Assembly (NCBI RefSeq): GCF_003590775.1
Contig: NZ_QYUM01000002.1
Coordinates: 1,054,001-1,118,000, forward strand
DNA from: Sphingomonas cavernae
GTDB lineage: Bacteria > Pseudomonadota > Alphaproteobacteria > Sphingomonadales > Sphingomonadaceae
Length of the DNA stretch: 64,000 nt
Direction of reading: 5' to 3'
In this document: positions 26,420 through 35,205 of the stretch, in pieces
How the letters are laid out: every line of letters starts with the position of its first letter
How positions within the stretch are numbered: position 1 is the stretch's first letter
Translations under genes and position numbers: made by a program
The notes under the pieces: model-generated
The model's database searches: none
What the model saw: the letters and a program-made list of their open reading frames with translations, nothing else
Told to the model about the DNA's origin: nothing

Positions 26420-27078
26420 AGCGCGCCACCGCCCTGTCTCGTTTCTTAAAGCCCGTTTGGGCTGAGCTTGTCGAAGCCCTTTCCTTCTGTCGAATTGCGG
26501 GAAGGAAGGAAGGCCCTTCGACAAGCTCAGGGCAAACGGTGCGGGCGAGAGCCTCGCATAGAACGACCACGCTCCTCACCGTCGTCACGGCCTCGCTCGC
26601 CCTTTCGGGATGCGGCCTGCGCCCGCTCTATGGCGGCGGGTCAAAGGGTGCGGTGGCGCAATCACTCGGCCAGATCGAAGTTGCGGCGATTCCGGGCAAG
26701 GCCGGCTGGCTGGTGCGCAACGCCGTGACCGACCGGCTCGGCGCGATGCCGCAAGGAGCCGCCACCTACCGTCTCGAGATCGAGCTCGACGACCAGATCA
26801 CAGGCTTCGGCGTTCGCCGCGACGATACCGTGACGCGCGAGCGCCGCACCTTGCGCGCGCGTTACCGCCTGGTCGAAGCCGGCAAGGGCACCGTGGTGCT
26901 CGACGCGACCGCGGGTTCGGATGCGGGCATCGACATCGTCAGTTCCGAATATGCGACGATCGCCGCCGAGAATACCGCGCTCGAGAATCTGTCGCAGGTT
27001 ATCGCCGACCAGATCGTCACGCGGCTCGCGCTCTATGCGCAGAATTCCGGGGATTCGCCGCCCGCGGGAACGCCGTGA
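26416..27078 (+). CDS. lptE: LPS-assembly lipoprotein LptE, with a repeat in its 5' end
   Basis: LptE plugs the LptD barrel that inserts lipopolysaccharide into the outer membrane. The lipobox ALSGC and the following GLRPLYGG are diagnostic; the C-terminal region has [19 protein letters not shown]. Two starts are possible. ATG 26416 overlaps the leuS stop (ATGA) and gives 220 residues, but residues ~13-41 are then translated from a palindromic repeat (26452-26540), leaving the lipobox Cys at position 66, too far in for a normal signal peptide. GTG 26539, at the repeat's right edge and in frame, gives 179 residues with the Cys at position 25, the usual design. I favour GTG 26539 for function. 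Confidence 0.85.
   Translation: MKRATALSRFLKPVWAELVEALSFCRIAGRKEGPSTSSGQTVRARASHRTTTLLTVVTASLALSGCGLRPLYGGGSKGAVAQSLGQIEVAAIPGKAGWLVRNAVTDRLGAMPQGAATYRLEIELDDQITGFGVRRDDTVTRERRTLRARYRLVEAGKGTVVLDATAGSDAGIDIVSSEYATIAAENTALENLSQVIADQIVTRLALYAQNSGDSPPAGTP
26452..26540. repeat. Palindromic repeat inside the 5' end of lptE
   Basis: The left arm (26452-26488, containing GAGCTTGTCGAAG) and right arm (26500-26539, containing CTTCGACAAGCTCAGG) are imperfect inverted copies of about 36 bases with a short central loop. The length keeps the frame open, so the element is translated as AELVEAL...PSTSSGQT if the ATG start is used. It is of the REP-like type common in sphingomonad intergenic regions; finding it inside a frame recalls the palindromic elements of Rickettsia genes. 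Confidence 0.85.
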
Positions 27079-28109
27079 AGGCCAATAAGGGCCAGATCGA
27101 GCGTGCGCTCGACGCGCCCTCCCCCGATGTTCGTCTCTATCTGCTCCACGGCCCCGACGAATCGGGCTCGCGCGCGCTCGCCGAACGTCTCGAGCGCGCC
27201 ATGGGCCCCGATGCCGAGCGGATCGAGCTCGATTCCGCCACACTCAAAGGCGATCCCGCGCGACTTGCCGACGAAGCCGCGTCGATTTCGCTGTTCGGCG
27301 GGGCGCGCTATATCCGGCTGACTCTCGCCAATGCCGATGATGCGCTGCCTGCGGTCCAGGCGCTGGTCGAGGCAGCACGGGCGGGCAATCCCGTCGTCGC
27401 GGTCGCAGGCACGCTGCGCGCGACGGGCGCGTTCCTCAAATATGCGCTAGACCAGCAGGCGATCCTCGCCTTTGCGAGCTATGCGCCCGAGGGCCAGGAC
27501 GCCGATCGGCTTGCCGCCGCAATGGCGCGCGATGCGGGGCTGCGCCTCGCCTCCAACGACGTCGCCAGGCGCCTGGCGGCCGCCGCAGCCGGCGATCGCG
27601 CGATCCTGGCGCAGGAAATCCGGAAGTTCGCGCTCTATCTCGACGCCGCGCCCGATCGTCCCGCCGAACTCGACCATGCCGCGATCGACGCGCTCGGCGC
27701 CGATGCCGATGAAGGCGATATGGGCCGGCTCGTGGACGCGGTGATGGGCGGCAGCCCCGATCGCGTCGGCGGCGAGCTCGCCCGCCTCGCCGCGGTTGGC
27801 ATCGAAGGCATCCCGCTAATCCGCGCGGTGCTCAAGCGCGCCCTCCTCCTCGCCCAACTCCGCAGCGACGTAGATCAGGGCAGCAGCATCGACGCCGTCA
27901 TGGCGTCAGGCGCGGGTAAGGCGGTGTTCTGGAAGGAAAAAGCGACGGTGCAGCGCCAGATCGGCCTGTGGCGCGGCGACCGCCTCTCCACCGCCATCAC
28001 CCGGCTGCTCGACGCCGAACGCGCGGTAAAGGCGTCGGGGACGGTTGGTCCGGTGGCGGTGGAGGCGGAGTTCATCGCGATCAGCAGGGCCGCGGCGCGC
28101 GCCCGGTGA
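27075..28109 (+). CDS. holA: DNA polymerase III subunit delta
   Basis: A 344-residue clamp-loader delta subunit, which opens the beta sliding clamp. The N-terminal ATPase-like fold has RLYLLHGPDESGSRALAERL near residues 19-38, where a P-loop is degenerate as expected for delta. The middle and C-terminal helical collar are recognisable (DRAILAQEIRKFALY and WKEKATVQRQIGLW). I chose GTG 27075, which overlaps the lptE stop (GTGA); the frame continues upstream without conserved sequence. It completes the leuS-lptE-holA operon, an order common in alphaproteobacteria. Confidence 0.9.
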   Translation: MKANKGQIERALDAPSPDVRLYLLHGPDESGSRALAERLERAMGPDAERIELDSATLKGDPARLADEAASISLFGGARYIRLTLANADDALPAVQALVEAARAGNPVVAVAGTLRATGAFLKYALDQQAILAFASYAPEGQDADRLAAAMARDAGLRLASNDVARRLAAAAAGDRAILAQEIRKFALYLDAAPDRPAELDHAAIDALGADADEGDMGRLVDAVMGGSPDRVGGELARLAAVGIEGIPLIRAVLKRALLLAQLRSDVDQGSSIDAVMASGAGKAVFWKEKATVQRQIGLWRGDRLSTAITRLLDAERAVKASGTVGPVAVEAEFIAISRAAARAR

Positions 28110-28206
28110 GAGCTCCAAGGTCCGCTATCGCCTTATCTCGGATGCTGAAGGAGAGATTTGGGCACCGCCCAGATTGGAACTACTCTGGGCAGTTGGCGGA
28201 GGCCAA

Positions 28207-28851
28207 ATGAAGGACTTGTTCAAGAAATCCGCCTTTTTGGGCGCAGCCCTGCTAGCGCTCACTTTCGTTACATCGTTGATCCCAGGAAACTTTGGATCAA
28301 CTCTTCAAATTCTTATGTTGCCGGCCCTCCTACTCTTCGCCTGGGCAGCGATGGCGCTTTTCATCATAGCGTTAAGAAAGGCGTACAGCCTATGGCCCGA
28401 TTGGCGCCGAGCGATCTTAGTCGCTTGTGGTGTCCCCGCGATATTGTCCGTGTCCACCGCTCTCATCCTGCCCACGCTATGGGCGGGCAACAAGACTTAC
28501 ATATGGGGCATAATGATCCTCGGACGCGGCTGGCTAGACCGCACCGTGGCGGAAGCGCAGCGCCAGCCCGCCGGCATCGATGATCCCGGTGGCGTTTACG
28601 ACGATCAAGGCATCATCCCGGTCCTTAGGGACAACGGCCCACCAGTGCGCGTGGCCTTCGTGACAAACCCAGGGTTTCTAGATAATTGGTCCGGAATCGT
28701 ATTCGACCCGACAGGTAAGGTCGAGTTGGCACGAGGATGGGACGCTTCCGGCCAGTTTTACGCGCCGACGAACATCACAGGGCTATTCAGCGGGGACGTT
28801 GTCGAATGTAGTCCATTGATTGACGCGTATTACTATTGTTCTTTTACCTGA
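28207..28851 (+). CDS. Orphan membrane protein of unknown function
   Basis: A 214-residue protein with three hydrophobic helices (about 9-27, 36-58 and 68-88), then a soluble domain of ~120 residues rich in Gly, Pro and Asp, ending in CSPLIDAYYYCSFT with two cysteines. I recognise no family. Base composition is clearly lower in GC than holA and parB on either side, suggesting recent acquisition. I chose ATG 28207 because the frame upstream lies in non-coding-looking sequence. It may follow the holA operon but has a 97-base gap. Confidence 0.5.
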   Translation: MKDLFKKSAFLGAALLALTFVTSLIPGNFGSTLQILMLPALLLFAWAAMALFIIALRKAYSLWPDWRRAILVACGVPAILSVSTALILPTLWAGNKTYIWGIMILGRGWLDRTVAEAQRQPAGIDDPGGVYDDQGIIPVLRDNGPPVRVAFVTNPGFLDNWSGIVFDPTGKVELARGWDASGQFYAPTNITGLFSGDVVECSPLIDAYYYCSFT

Positions 28852-28892
28852 AAAACGGCGGCCACCTCGTCCAATAGTGGACACTCTGATGC

Positions 28893-29804
28893 CTAGATCC
28901 GCTCGCCACTCAGCCGCTGGCAGATCATGTCGAGCTGATCGAGCGAGTTATAGGCGAGCGTCAGCGTGCCACTCTTCACGCCGTGGTTGATGCGGACCTT
29001 CAGGCCCAGCAAATCGCCGAGCTGGCGTTCCAGCGCCTCGATATCAGCGTTGTCGCGGCTGCCCTTATATTCGATCGGCGCTTCGGCGGCGGTCTTGGCC
29101 GGCTTCGCCGCGCGCGCGAGCGCCTCGGTCTCGCGCACAGACAAGTCGCGCCGGACGACTTCGTTGGCCAGTGCCTCGGGATCGGTCGCGGTGATCAGCG
29201 CGCGCGCATGGCCCATGCTGATCTTGTCCTCGGCGACAAACTGTCGAACCGCGCCGGGCAGGTCGAGCAGGCGCAGCATGTTGGCGACATGGCTGCGCGA
29301 CTTGTTGACGAGCCGCCCCAGCGCCTCCTGGCTGTGTCCGAATTCGGTCGCGAGCTTCTTGTACGCCTCGGCCTCTTCGATCGCGTTGAGATCCTCGCGC
29401 TGAATATTCTCGATCAGCGCGATTTCCAGCGTCTCGGAATCGCTGAAATCGCGAATGATAACAGGAACTTCGTGGATTCTCGCTTTTTGCGCAGCACGCC
29501 AGCGGCGTTCGCCCGCGACGATCTGGTAGCCGCCGCCAAGCGGTCGTACGACGATGGGCTGGATCAGCCCGCGCTTGGCGATCGATTCAGCGAGTTCGGC
29601 GAGCGCGCCCTCGTCGAAATGCTGGCGCGGCTGATCGGGGTGCGGCTTCATGTCGGCCACCGCGACCATCTGCACCCCGCCCGCGCGCGATGCTGCCGCC
29701 GCGACGGGCTCTTCGCGTGAAACTTCGCCCAGAAGTGCGCTCAGGCCGCGGCCGAGCCCGTGATGCCGTTTGCGCGGCGCGCCCATATCGACGACGTCGC
29801 TCAT
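28893..29804 (-). CDS. parB: Chromosome-partitioning protein ParB
   Basis: A 303-residue ParB that loads at parS, spreads and segregates the origin region. The N-terminal GLGRGLSALLG segment is the part that contacts ParA. MKPHPDQPRQHFDEGALAEL begins the CTP-binding domain, GERRWRAAQKA is the conserved box, the helix-turn-helix region has EFGHSQEALGRLVNKSRS, and the C-terminus dimerises. I chose ATG 29804, overlapping the end of parA by four bases. parS sites recognised by this protein lie at 30.6, 31.2 and 33.1 kb. Confidence 0.96.
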   Translation of the reverse strand: MSDVVDMGAPRKRHHGLGRGLSALLGEVSREEPVAAAASRAGGVQMVAVADMKPHPDQPRQHFDEGALAELAESIAKRGLIQPIVVRPLGGGYQIVAGERRWRAAQKARIHEVPVIIRDFSDSETLEIALIENIQREDLNAIEEAEAYKKLATEFGHSQEALGRLVNKSRSHVANMLRLLDLPGAVRQFVAEDKISMGHARALITATDPEALANEVVRRDLSVRETEALARAAKPAKTAAEAPIEYKGSRDNADIEALERQLGDLLGLKVRINHGVKSGTLTLAYNSLDQLDMICQRLSGERI

Positions 29805-30586
29805 GCCGCCACCGCCTTGGCCTTGAGCGGCAGCCGCCCGATCAGTTCGCGCGCAAGCCCCATATACGCTTCCGAGCCCGCGCAACGGATATCGTAGATC
29901 AAGGCGGGCACGCCATAGCTCGGCGCTTCGGACAGCCTGACATTGCGCGGGATGACGGTGTCGAACACGACATTGCCGAGGCACGCGCGGACGTCCTCCG
30001 CGACCTGTTCGGTCAGGTTGTTGCGGCGATCGTACATAGTCAACGCGACGCCAAGGATCGACAGCTCGGGATTGAAGCGCGCGCGGATGCGTTCGACGGT
30101 GTTGAGAAGCTGGCTCAGCCCCTCAAGCGCGAAGAATTCGCACTGGAGCGGGACGAGCAAGGAGCGCGCGCCGACCATGGCATTGATCGTGAGCAGCCCG
30201 AGCGAGGGCGGACAGTCGATCAGGCAGATGTCCCAGCGCTCCGACGCGCCGTTCAGCGCCTTGTCGAGCCGGTGCGTGCGTTCTTCATATTCGACGAGCT
30301 CGATTTCGGCGCCCGACAGGTCGACCGTCGCCGCGATCAGGTCGAGCCGCGGCACCTTGGTCGCGATGACCGCTTCGTCGAGCGTGCAATCGCCCGTGAG
30401 CAGCTCGTAGCTCGAACGCGCGCGCTCGGATTGATGGACGCCAAGCCCCGTCGAGGCATTGCCTTGCGGGTCGAGGTCGATCAGCAGCACCTTCCAGCCG
30501 GTTGCCGCAAGCGCGGTCGCGAGATTGATCGCGGTGGTGGTCTTCCCCACCCCGCCCTTCTGGTTGGCAACCGCTATTCGGATCAT
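29801..30586 (-). CDS. parA: Chromosome-partitioning ATPase ParA (Soj)
   Basis: A 261-residue deviant-Walker ATPase. The P-loop is KGGVGKTTTAINLA (10-23) with the signature Lys of ParA/MinD proteins; LLIDLDPQGNAS and CLIDCPPSLGLLTINAM are the A' and B motifs. It forms the ATP-dependent gradient that pulls ParB-parS complexes apart. The lack of an N-terminal DNA-binding domain marks it as the chromosomal rather than the long plasmid type. It overlaps parB and rsmG by four bases each. Confidence 0.97.
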   Translation of the reverse strand: MIRIAVANQKGGVGKTTTAINLATALAATGWKVLLIDLDPQGNASTGLGVHQSERARSSYELLTGDCTLDEAVIATKVPRLDLIAATVDLSGAEIELVEYEERTHRLDKALNGASERWDICLIDCPPSLGLLTINAMVGARSLLVPLQCEFFALEGLSQLLNTVERIRARFNPELSILGVALTMYDRRNNLTEQVAEDVRACLGNVVFDTVIPRNVRLSEAPSYGVPALIYDIRCAGSEAYMGLARELIGRLPLKAKAVAA

Positions 30587-31215
30587 GATTTCCCCCGCTT
30601 TACGCCCTGCGCGACGATGATCGACGAGTCAGCGTCGGTGACGCTCTGTTTCACGTGAAACACACCTTGCCACGTGTCGCGCGCCGCTTCCAGTTCGCTT
30701 TGCGCATTCCGTCCCTTGGGGAGCAACCATAGCGTCCCGGAACGGGAAAATCTCGCGCCCAAGGTAAAAAGTCGGTCAAGCGGTGCGAAAGCGCGGGCAC
30801 TGATGACCGCGGCCTGTTGAACAGGCACCGTCTCCACGCGCACGCCCAACACCGACACATGCGCGGCGACGCCCAGCAGCTCGACAGCCTGCTTCAAAAA
30901 CTCGACCCGCTTGCGCCGCGATTCAACAAGCATCATCGGCCGTTCGGTCAGCGCCGCTATGATGAGGCCGGGAAACCCTGCGCCCGATCCGAGGTCGATC
31001 CAGGCCCCCACCCCAGCGTCCTTCGCCAATGGCAGAAGCTGTGCCGAATCGACGATATGTCGCGCCCAGACATGGCCGCGCGTCGACGCGGCGATCAGAT
31101 TCTGCCTTTCGCTCTCGTCGAACAGAAAGCCAATGAAGCGCTCGATCCGCTCCATTGTTTCACGTGAAACACCGATTTCCGATTGGAGCCAGGCCCGCGC
31201 CTCGTCCTCGGTCAT
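30583..31215 (-). CDS. rsmG: 16S rRNA (guanine-N7) methyltransferase RsmG (GidB)
   Basis: A 210-residue SAM methyltransferase that modifies G527 of 16S r[19 protein letters not shown] is the SAM-binding motif [17 protein letters not shown] is motif II, and [11 protein letters not shown] is the GidB signature. It overlaps mnmG upstream and parA downstream by four bases each. Two perfect parS sites are embedded in this coding sequence (30647-30662 and 31156-31171), so parts of the protein (GVFHVKQ and VSRETM) are fixed by ParB binding. Confidence 0.95.
   Translation of the reverse strand: MTEDEARAWLQSEIGVSRETMERIERFIGFLFDESERQNLIAASTRGHVWARHIVDSAQLLPLAKDAGVGAWIDLGSGAGFPGLIIAALTERPMMLVESRRKRVEFLKQAVELLGVAAHVSVLGVRVETVPVQQAAVISARAFAPLDRLFTLGARFSRSGTLWLLPKGRNAQSELEAARDTWQGVFHVKQSVTDADSSIIVAQGVKRGKS
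30647..30662. promoter_or_regulatory. parS site 1 (perfect)
   Basis: TGTTTCACGTGAAACA, a perfect 16-base palindrome identical to the canonical chromosomal parS. It lies in the 3' part of rsmG, about 10 kb from the oriC candidate and beside parA-parB. Confidence 0.95.
31156..31171. promoter_or_regulatory. parS site 2 (perfect)
   Basis: A second perfect copy of TGTTTCACGTGAAACA, in the 5' part of rsmG, 509 bases from site 1. Confidence 0.95.
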
Positions 31216-33071
31216 GCCGCGCGGCGCCTGGTCTGCACCAATATCGCCGAAAGCGCAGCGGGCGTGATCCCGCGAATGCGCGACGCAGCCGCGAGCGTCT
31301 CAGGCCGCGCCGCTTCCAGCCGTTCCTTCATCTCGTTGGAAAGCCCGGCGATTGCGCGATAATCCAGGCTGGGATCGATCCGCACCGATTCATTGGCGCG
31401 GAGTTCGCGGACCTCCGCCTCTTGCCGCGCCAGATAGGGCGCATAGCGCGCGTCTTCCGCGATCTCGTCCGCGAGGTCATCGGCGACGTCATTGAACGCG
31501 TCCGACACGCGCGCGATCTCGGCGCGGCCTATACCCGGAAAGCGCATCCAGTCGAACAGCGATCGTCGCCCCCCATCGAGCGCCACCGATATGTCCGAGG
31601 CCGCCAGCGTCGCAGCCGTGACCAGTGTCGCCAGCTTGCCAGATACTTCAGCACGCGTTTGTTCGCGCGCTTCGAACCAGGCGCGGCGTTCATCCCCAAC
31701 ACAGCCCATTGCCAGCGCCACCGGCGTCAGCCGCGTCGCGCCATTGTCCGCGCGCAGCCGGAGACGATACTCCGCGCGCGCCGTAAGCATCCGATATGGC
31801 TCGGTGATGCCCTGCAGGACCAGATCGTCGATCATGACACCGATATAGCTCGACGCCCGACCAAGGATCATCGGAGCGCTGCCGCACGCGAATGCCGCAG
31901 CGTTGATTCCTGCGACCAGCCCCTGCGCCGCCGCTTCCTCATACCCCGTGGTGCCGTTGATCTGCCCCGCGCAGTAGAGCCCTTCAACTCCACGGATAGA
32001 TAGCGTGGAGTCCAGCGCGCGCGGGTCAATATGGTCATATTCAACGGCATAGCCGCGCTGCGCAATCTCGGCCCGCTCAAGCCCCTTCATACTGCGCACC
32101 AGCGCAATCTGCGCGTCCTCGGGCAGCGACGTAGAAATCCCGTTGGGATAGACGAGATGATCGTCGAGCCCTTCGGGTTCCAGAAAGACCTGATGACCGT
32201 CCCGGTCACCGAAGCGTACGACCTTGTCCTCGATCGACGGGCAGTAGCGCGGCCCCAGCGCGTCGATCGCGCCGGTGTAAAGCGGTGAGCGGTCAAGTGC
32301 GCCGCGGATGATCTCGTGGGTCCGCGCATTGGTACGGGTGATCCCGCAGAAGAGCTGCGGCGCCACCCGCCCCGGCCCTAGCGGCGACATTGTCCAGCCG
32401 AGATCGTCCGAGGGCTGCTCCTCAAGTGCACCCCAGTCAATTGTGCGCCCATCAAGCCGCGGCGGCGTCCCCGTCTTCAATCGCGCCATCGGCAGTTCAA
32501 GCGCACGAAGCTGGTCGCCAAGGCGCTGCGCCGCCGCCTCGCCGACGCGCCCGCCTGTCGTGATGTCGGGGCCGCAGAACATTCGTCCCTTGAGGAAAGT
32601 ACCCGTTGCGAGCACGACCGCCGCCGCGTGTAGCCTTTCTCCCGTAGCGAGTTCAAGTCCAGCGACGCGGTGGGCATTGCCCTCTGCAAAGACAAGGGCT
32701 GCTGCTTCGCCTTCGACGATCTCGAGATTGGCCTGCGCATCGAGCAACGCGTGGATGGCTGCCTTGTAGCGGCGGCGATCGGCCTGGACGCGCGGGCCCT
32801 GCACCGCTGCGCCCTTGCTCAGATTGAGCATGCGATAATGGATCGCCGCGTGATCGGCCGCACGCGCGATGAGTCCGTCAAACGCATCGACCTCGCGGAC
32901 GAGATGCCCCTTGCCGAGACCGCCGATCGCGGGATTGCACGACATCGCCCCCACCGTTTCGCGCGAAAAGGTGACGAGCGCGGTCGACGCGCCCATGCGT
33001 GCGGCGGCGGCCGCAGCTTCGCAACCCGCATGTCCGCCACCCACGACGATGATGTCGAATGTCCGCGCCAT
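31212..33071 (-). CDS. mnmG: tRNA uridine-5-carboxymethylaminomethyl modification enzyme MnmG (GidA)
   Basis: A 619-residue FAD enzyme that, with MnmE, adds the cmnm5 group to wobble uridine 34 of certain tRNAs. The FAD fold starts [19 protein letters not shown] (9-27). [22 protein letters not shown] is diagnostic, as are [14 protein letters not shown] and the C-terminal region with [14 protein letters not shown]. Length matches the family (~620-630). It overlaps rsmG by four bases. A parS site lies in the 60-base gap to mnmE, its partner gene. Confidence 0.97.
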   Translation of the reverse strand: MARTFDIIVVGGGHAGCEAAAAAARMGASTALVTFSRETVGAMSCNPAIGGLGKGHLVREVDAFDGLIARAADHAAIHYRMLNLSKGAAVQGPRVQADRRRYKAAIHALLDAQANLEIVEGEAAALVFAEGNAHRVAGLELATGERLHAAAVVLATGTFLKGRMFCGPDITTGGRVGEAAAQRLGDQLRALELPMARLKTGTPPRLDGRTIDWGALEEQPSDDLGWTMSPLGPGRVAPQLFCGITRTNARTHEIIRGALDRSPLYTGAIDALGPRYCPSIEDKVVRFGDRDGHQVFLEPEGLDDHLVYPNGISTSLPEDAQIALVRSMKGLERAEIAQRGYAVEYDHIDPRALDSTLSIRGVEGLYCAGQINGTTGYEEAAAQGLVAGINAAAFACGSAPMILGRASSYIGVMIDDLVLQGITEPYRMLTARAEYRLRLRADNGATRLTPVALAMGCVGDERRAWFEAREQTRAEVSGKLATLVTAATLAASDISVALDGGRRSLFDWMRFPGIGRAEIARVSDAFNDVADDLADEIAEDARYAPYLARQEAEVRELRANESVRIDPSLDYRAIAGLSNEMKERLEAARPETLAAASRIRGITPAALSAILVQTRRRAA

Positions 33072-33111
33072 AGCGCGAAACGCCTATGGGAGACGACGCC
33101 CCAAGTCAAAA

Positions 33112-33127
33112 TGTTCCACGTGAAACA
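33112..33127. promoter_or_regulatory. parS site 3 (one mismatch)
   Basis: TGTTCCACGTGAAACA differs from the perfect palindrome by one base. It lies in the intergenic gap between mnmE and mnmG, about 7.5 kb from the oriC candidate. Confidence 0.85.
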
Positions 33128-33131
33128 GGGG

Positions 33132-34421
33132 TCATTTACCGATGCAAAAGCGCCCAAACAGCGCGTCGAGCATATCCTCGGTCCCCGCCCGCCCCGTAAG
33201 TCGGTCGAGTGCACCCCGTGCGCGCCGAAGATTTTCTGCGGTGATCAGCAGGTCGGCATCCCCGACGAGCGATTCGACACAGTCCGCGAGCAGATCGCGC
33301 TGGCGCGTATTGAGCGCAAGCTCACCCGGTCTTGGCAGCAGCGCATCGGCGCGCGCCGTGAGCATTCCCACGAGGCGATCCATCCCCTCTCCCGTTGCCG
33401 CAGACACCGCGAGATCGGCCGAAGACGGCGCCACTTCCCGCCCCGCCACATCCGCACGCGCATGGACCGTTATCGTCCGCTCCGGAGCAGGGCTCGCGCT
33501 CTGCTCGTCAAGCCACAGGATGATATCGCTCTTCGCGATCACCCGCCGCGCGCGTTCCATCCCGATCGCTTCGATCTCGTCCCCGCTCCCCGCATGGAGA
33601 CCCGCGGTATCGACGAACACATAGGGACGTCCGGCGAGCGCCAGCGGAACCTCGATCACGTCGCGCGTCGTTCCCGCACGCGGCGACACGATTGCGGCCT
33701 CGCGCCCGGCAAGCGCATTGAGCAATGTCGACTTGCCCACATTGGGCGGACCAGCGAGCGCGACGCGAATCCCGTCGCGCAGTCGTTCACCCGAGGGACG
33801 CGCAAGGAACGCGCGAACCTCGGCCGCCATTGCGGCGATCTCGGCGGATAGTGCGGTTGCCGCGCCGGCATCCTCGTCCACATCGTCTTCATCCGAAAAG
33901 TCGAGCAGCGCCTCGGTACGCGCCGAAAGACCGAGCAGTTTGTCCTGCCACATCACGACCTGCGTACTCAGTCCGCCTTCGGCCATCGCGATCGCGCTCA
34001 ACCGCTGAAGCTCGGTCTCGGCGAACAGCAGGTCCGCAAGCCCTTCGGCCTCGGCAAGATCTATCCGGCCATTCTCGAACGCGCGGCGGGTAAAGGCGCC
34101 CGGTTCGGCGGGTTTGAGTCCGGGCAACGCCGCAAGCGTCCTCAACACGCGCGCAACCACCGCGCGGCCCCCATGCAGATGAAGTTCCGCCAGATCCTCG
34201 CCAGTCGCGGTCGCCGGTCCGTCGAACCAGAGAGTCAGCGCATGATCGAGCACATCACCCGATGCTGGATCGGTCAGCCGCTGCAAAGTCGCGCGGCGCG
34301 ACTTCGGAACACGGCCCGCGAGCGCCTTCAACGTCGATGCGGCGGCGGGTCCGCTGATCCGGATGATCGCGACCGCCGCGGGCGATTGCCCGCTCGACAG
34401 CGCATAAATCGTATCGGTCAT
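33132..34421 (-). CDS. mnmE: tRNA modification GTPase MnmE (TrmE)
   Basis: A 429-residue GTPase partner of MnmG. The N-terminal folate-binding domain begins DTIYALSSGQSPAAVAIIRI. The G domain has G1 AGPPNVGKSTLLN, G2 AGTTRDVIE and G3 DTAGLH. The protein ends LFGRFCIGK with the conserved C-terminal Cys-Ile-Gly-Lys motif. I chose ATG 34421, directly before the conserved opening; an open frame continues 19 codons upstream. It is slightly shorter than E. coli MnmE (454) but has all domains. Confidence 0.96.
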   Translation of the reverse strand: MTDTIYALSSGQSPAAVAIIRISGPAAASTLKALAGRVPKSRRATLQRLTDPASGDVLDHALTLWFDGPATATGEDLAELHLHGGRAVVARVLRTLAALPGLKPAEPGAFTRRAFENGRIDLAEAEGLADLLFAETELQRLSAIAMAEGGLSTQVVMWQDKLLGLSARTEALLDFSDEDDVDEDAGAATALSAEIAAMAAEVRAFLARPSGERLRDGIRVALAGPPNVGKSTLLNALAGREAAIVSPRAGTTRDVIEVPLALAGRPYVFVDTAGLHAGSGDEIEAIGMERARRVIAKSDIILWLDEQSASPAPERTITVHARADVAGREVAPSSADLAVSAATGEGMDRLVGMLTARADALLPRPGELALNTRQRDLLADCVESLVGDADLLITAENLRRARGALDRLTGRAGTEDMLDALFGRFCIGK

Positions 34422-34435
34422 CGGAAGCCTGGCAC

Positions 34436-34669
34436 CTATTTCCTTGCGCCGCTTACTTGATCGAACATCTGTTTCCACATGCCGAGGCCGGCTTCTCCCA
34501 TCGGTGCCCAGCTTTTAAACATAGTTTCCAGAAGCTCCGGACTTAAGCCTTTGTCCATTGATTCCAAAATGTTGGCGACATATTTCTCATGCACCGGCGT
34601 GAAATCGGGAAGTCCCAGAAAGCGGCGCGCTTCTTCAGGCGTGCAATCGACTTCGACATTGATCTTCAT
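34436..34669 (-). CDS. DUF6489 family protein
   Basis: A 77-residue protein of a small conserved alphaproteobacterial family. It starts with a short beta strand, MKINVEVDCTPEEARRFLGL, in which the Asp-Cys-Thr-Pro-Glu-Glu-Ala stretch is conserved. An amphipathic helical part with MFKSWAPMGEAGLGMWKQMF follows. No enzymatic motif is seen. The hydrophobic helical C-terminus suggests a phasin-like or membrane-surface protein, but this is a guess. It lies 14 bases upstream of mnmE and is less GC-rich than its neighbours. Confidence 0.75.
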   Translation of the reverse strand: MKINVEVDCTPEEARRFLGLPDFTPVHEKYVANILESMDKGLSPELLETMFKSWAPMGEAGLGMWKQMFDQVSGARK

Positions 34670-34718
34670 GGCGCTTCTCCGCTTGAGCAGCCGCGCGGCC
34701 CCCTGCTACGCTTCGGGG

Positions 34719-35186
34719 ATGACTTATGCGCCCGACCCTGCCCGGATCGCAACGCCGATTGGCATTGTGACGATATGCGGCGACGACGCCGCGATCACGA
34801 GCATCACGATCGAAACCGATCCGGCGATTCGCCAGGTCGAATCGCCGGCCGCCGCGTTGCGCGAGGCCGCCGTGCAGTTGCACGCCTATTTCGCGGCACG
34901 GTTGCTTCATTTCGATCTGCCGCTCGCACCCGCCGCTACCACCCGTGGACAAGCACTGCGCGATGGTATCGCGGCAATCCCCTTTGGCGAGACGCTGAGC
35001 TACGGCGCGCTCGCCCGCCAGCTTGGCTCGGCGCCGCGCGCGGTGGGACAGGCCTGCGCGCGCAATCCCTTTCCCATCGTCATCCCGTGCCACCGCGTAT
35101 TGGCCGCTCAGGGGCAGCTAGGCGCGTATAGCGGCGGTCAGGGTCCCAGGACCAAACAGTGGCTCCTCACACACGAACAACGCTGA
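34719..35186 (+). CDS. Methylated-DNA--protein-cysteine methyltransferase
   Basis: A 155-residue O6-alkylguanine-DNA alkyltransferase that repairs alkylated guanine (and thymine) by suicide transfer to its own cysteine. The active site is IPCHRV with Cys124, preceded by RAVGQACARNPFPIV, and the DNA-binding part has GETLSYGALARQLG. The N-terminal half is shortened but present. An Ada-type transcription factor domain is lacking, so it is an Ogt-type protein. It is divergent from the DUF6489 gene and lies 19 bases before the next gene. Confidence 0.93.
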   Translation: MTYAPDPARIATPIGIVTICGDDAAITSITIETDPAIRQVESPAAALREAAVQLHAYFAARLLHFDLPLAPAATTRGQALRDGIAAIPFGETLSYGALARQLGSAPRAVGQACARNPFPIVIPCHRVLAAQGQLGAYSGGQGPRTKQWLLTHEQR

Positions 35187-35205
35187 AAAACAGAAAGGCG
35201 CACCC

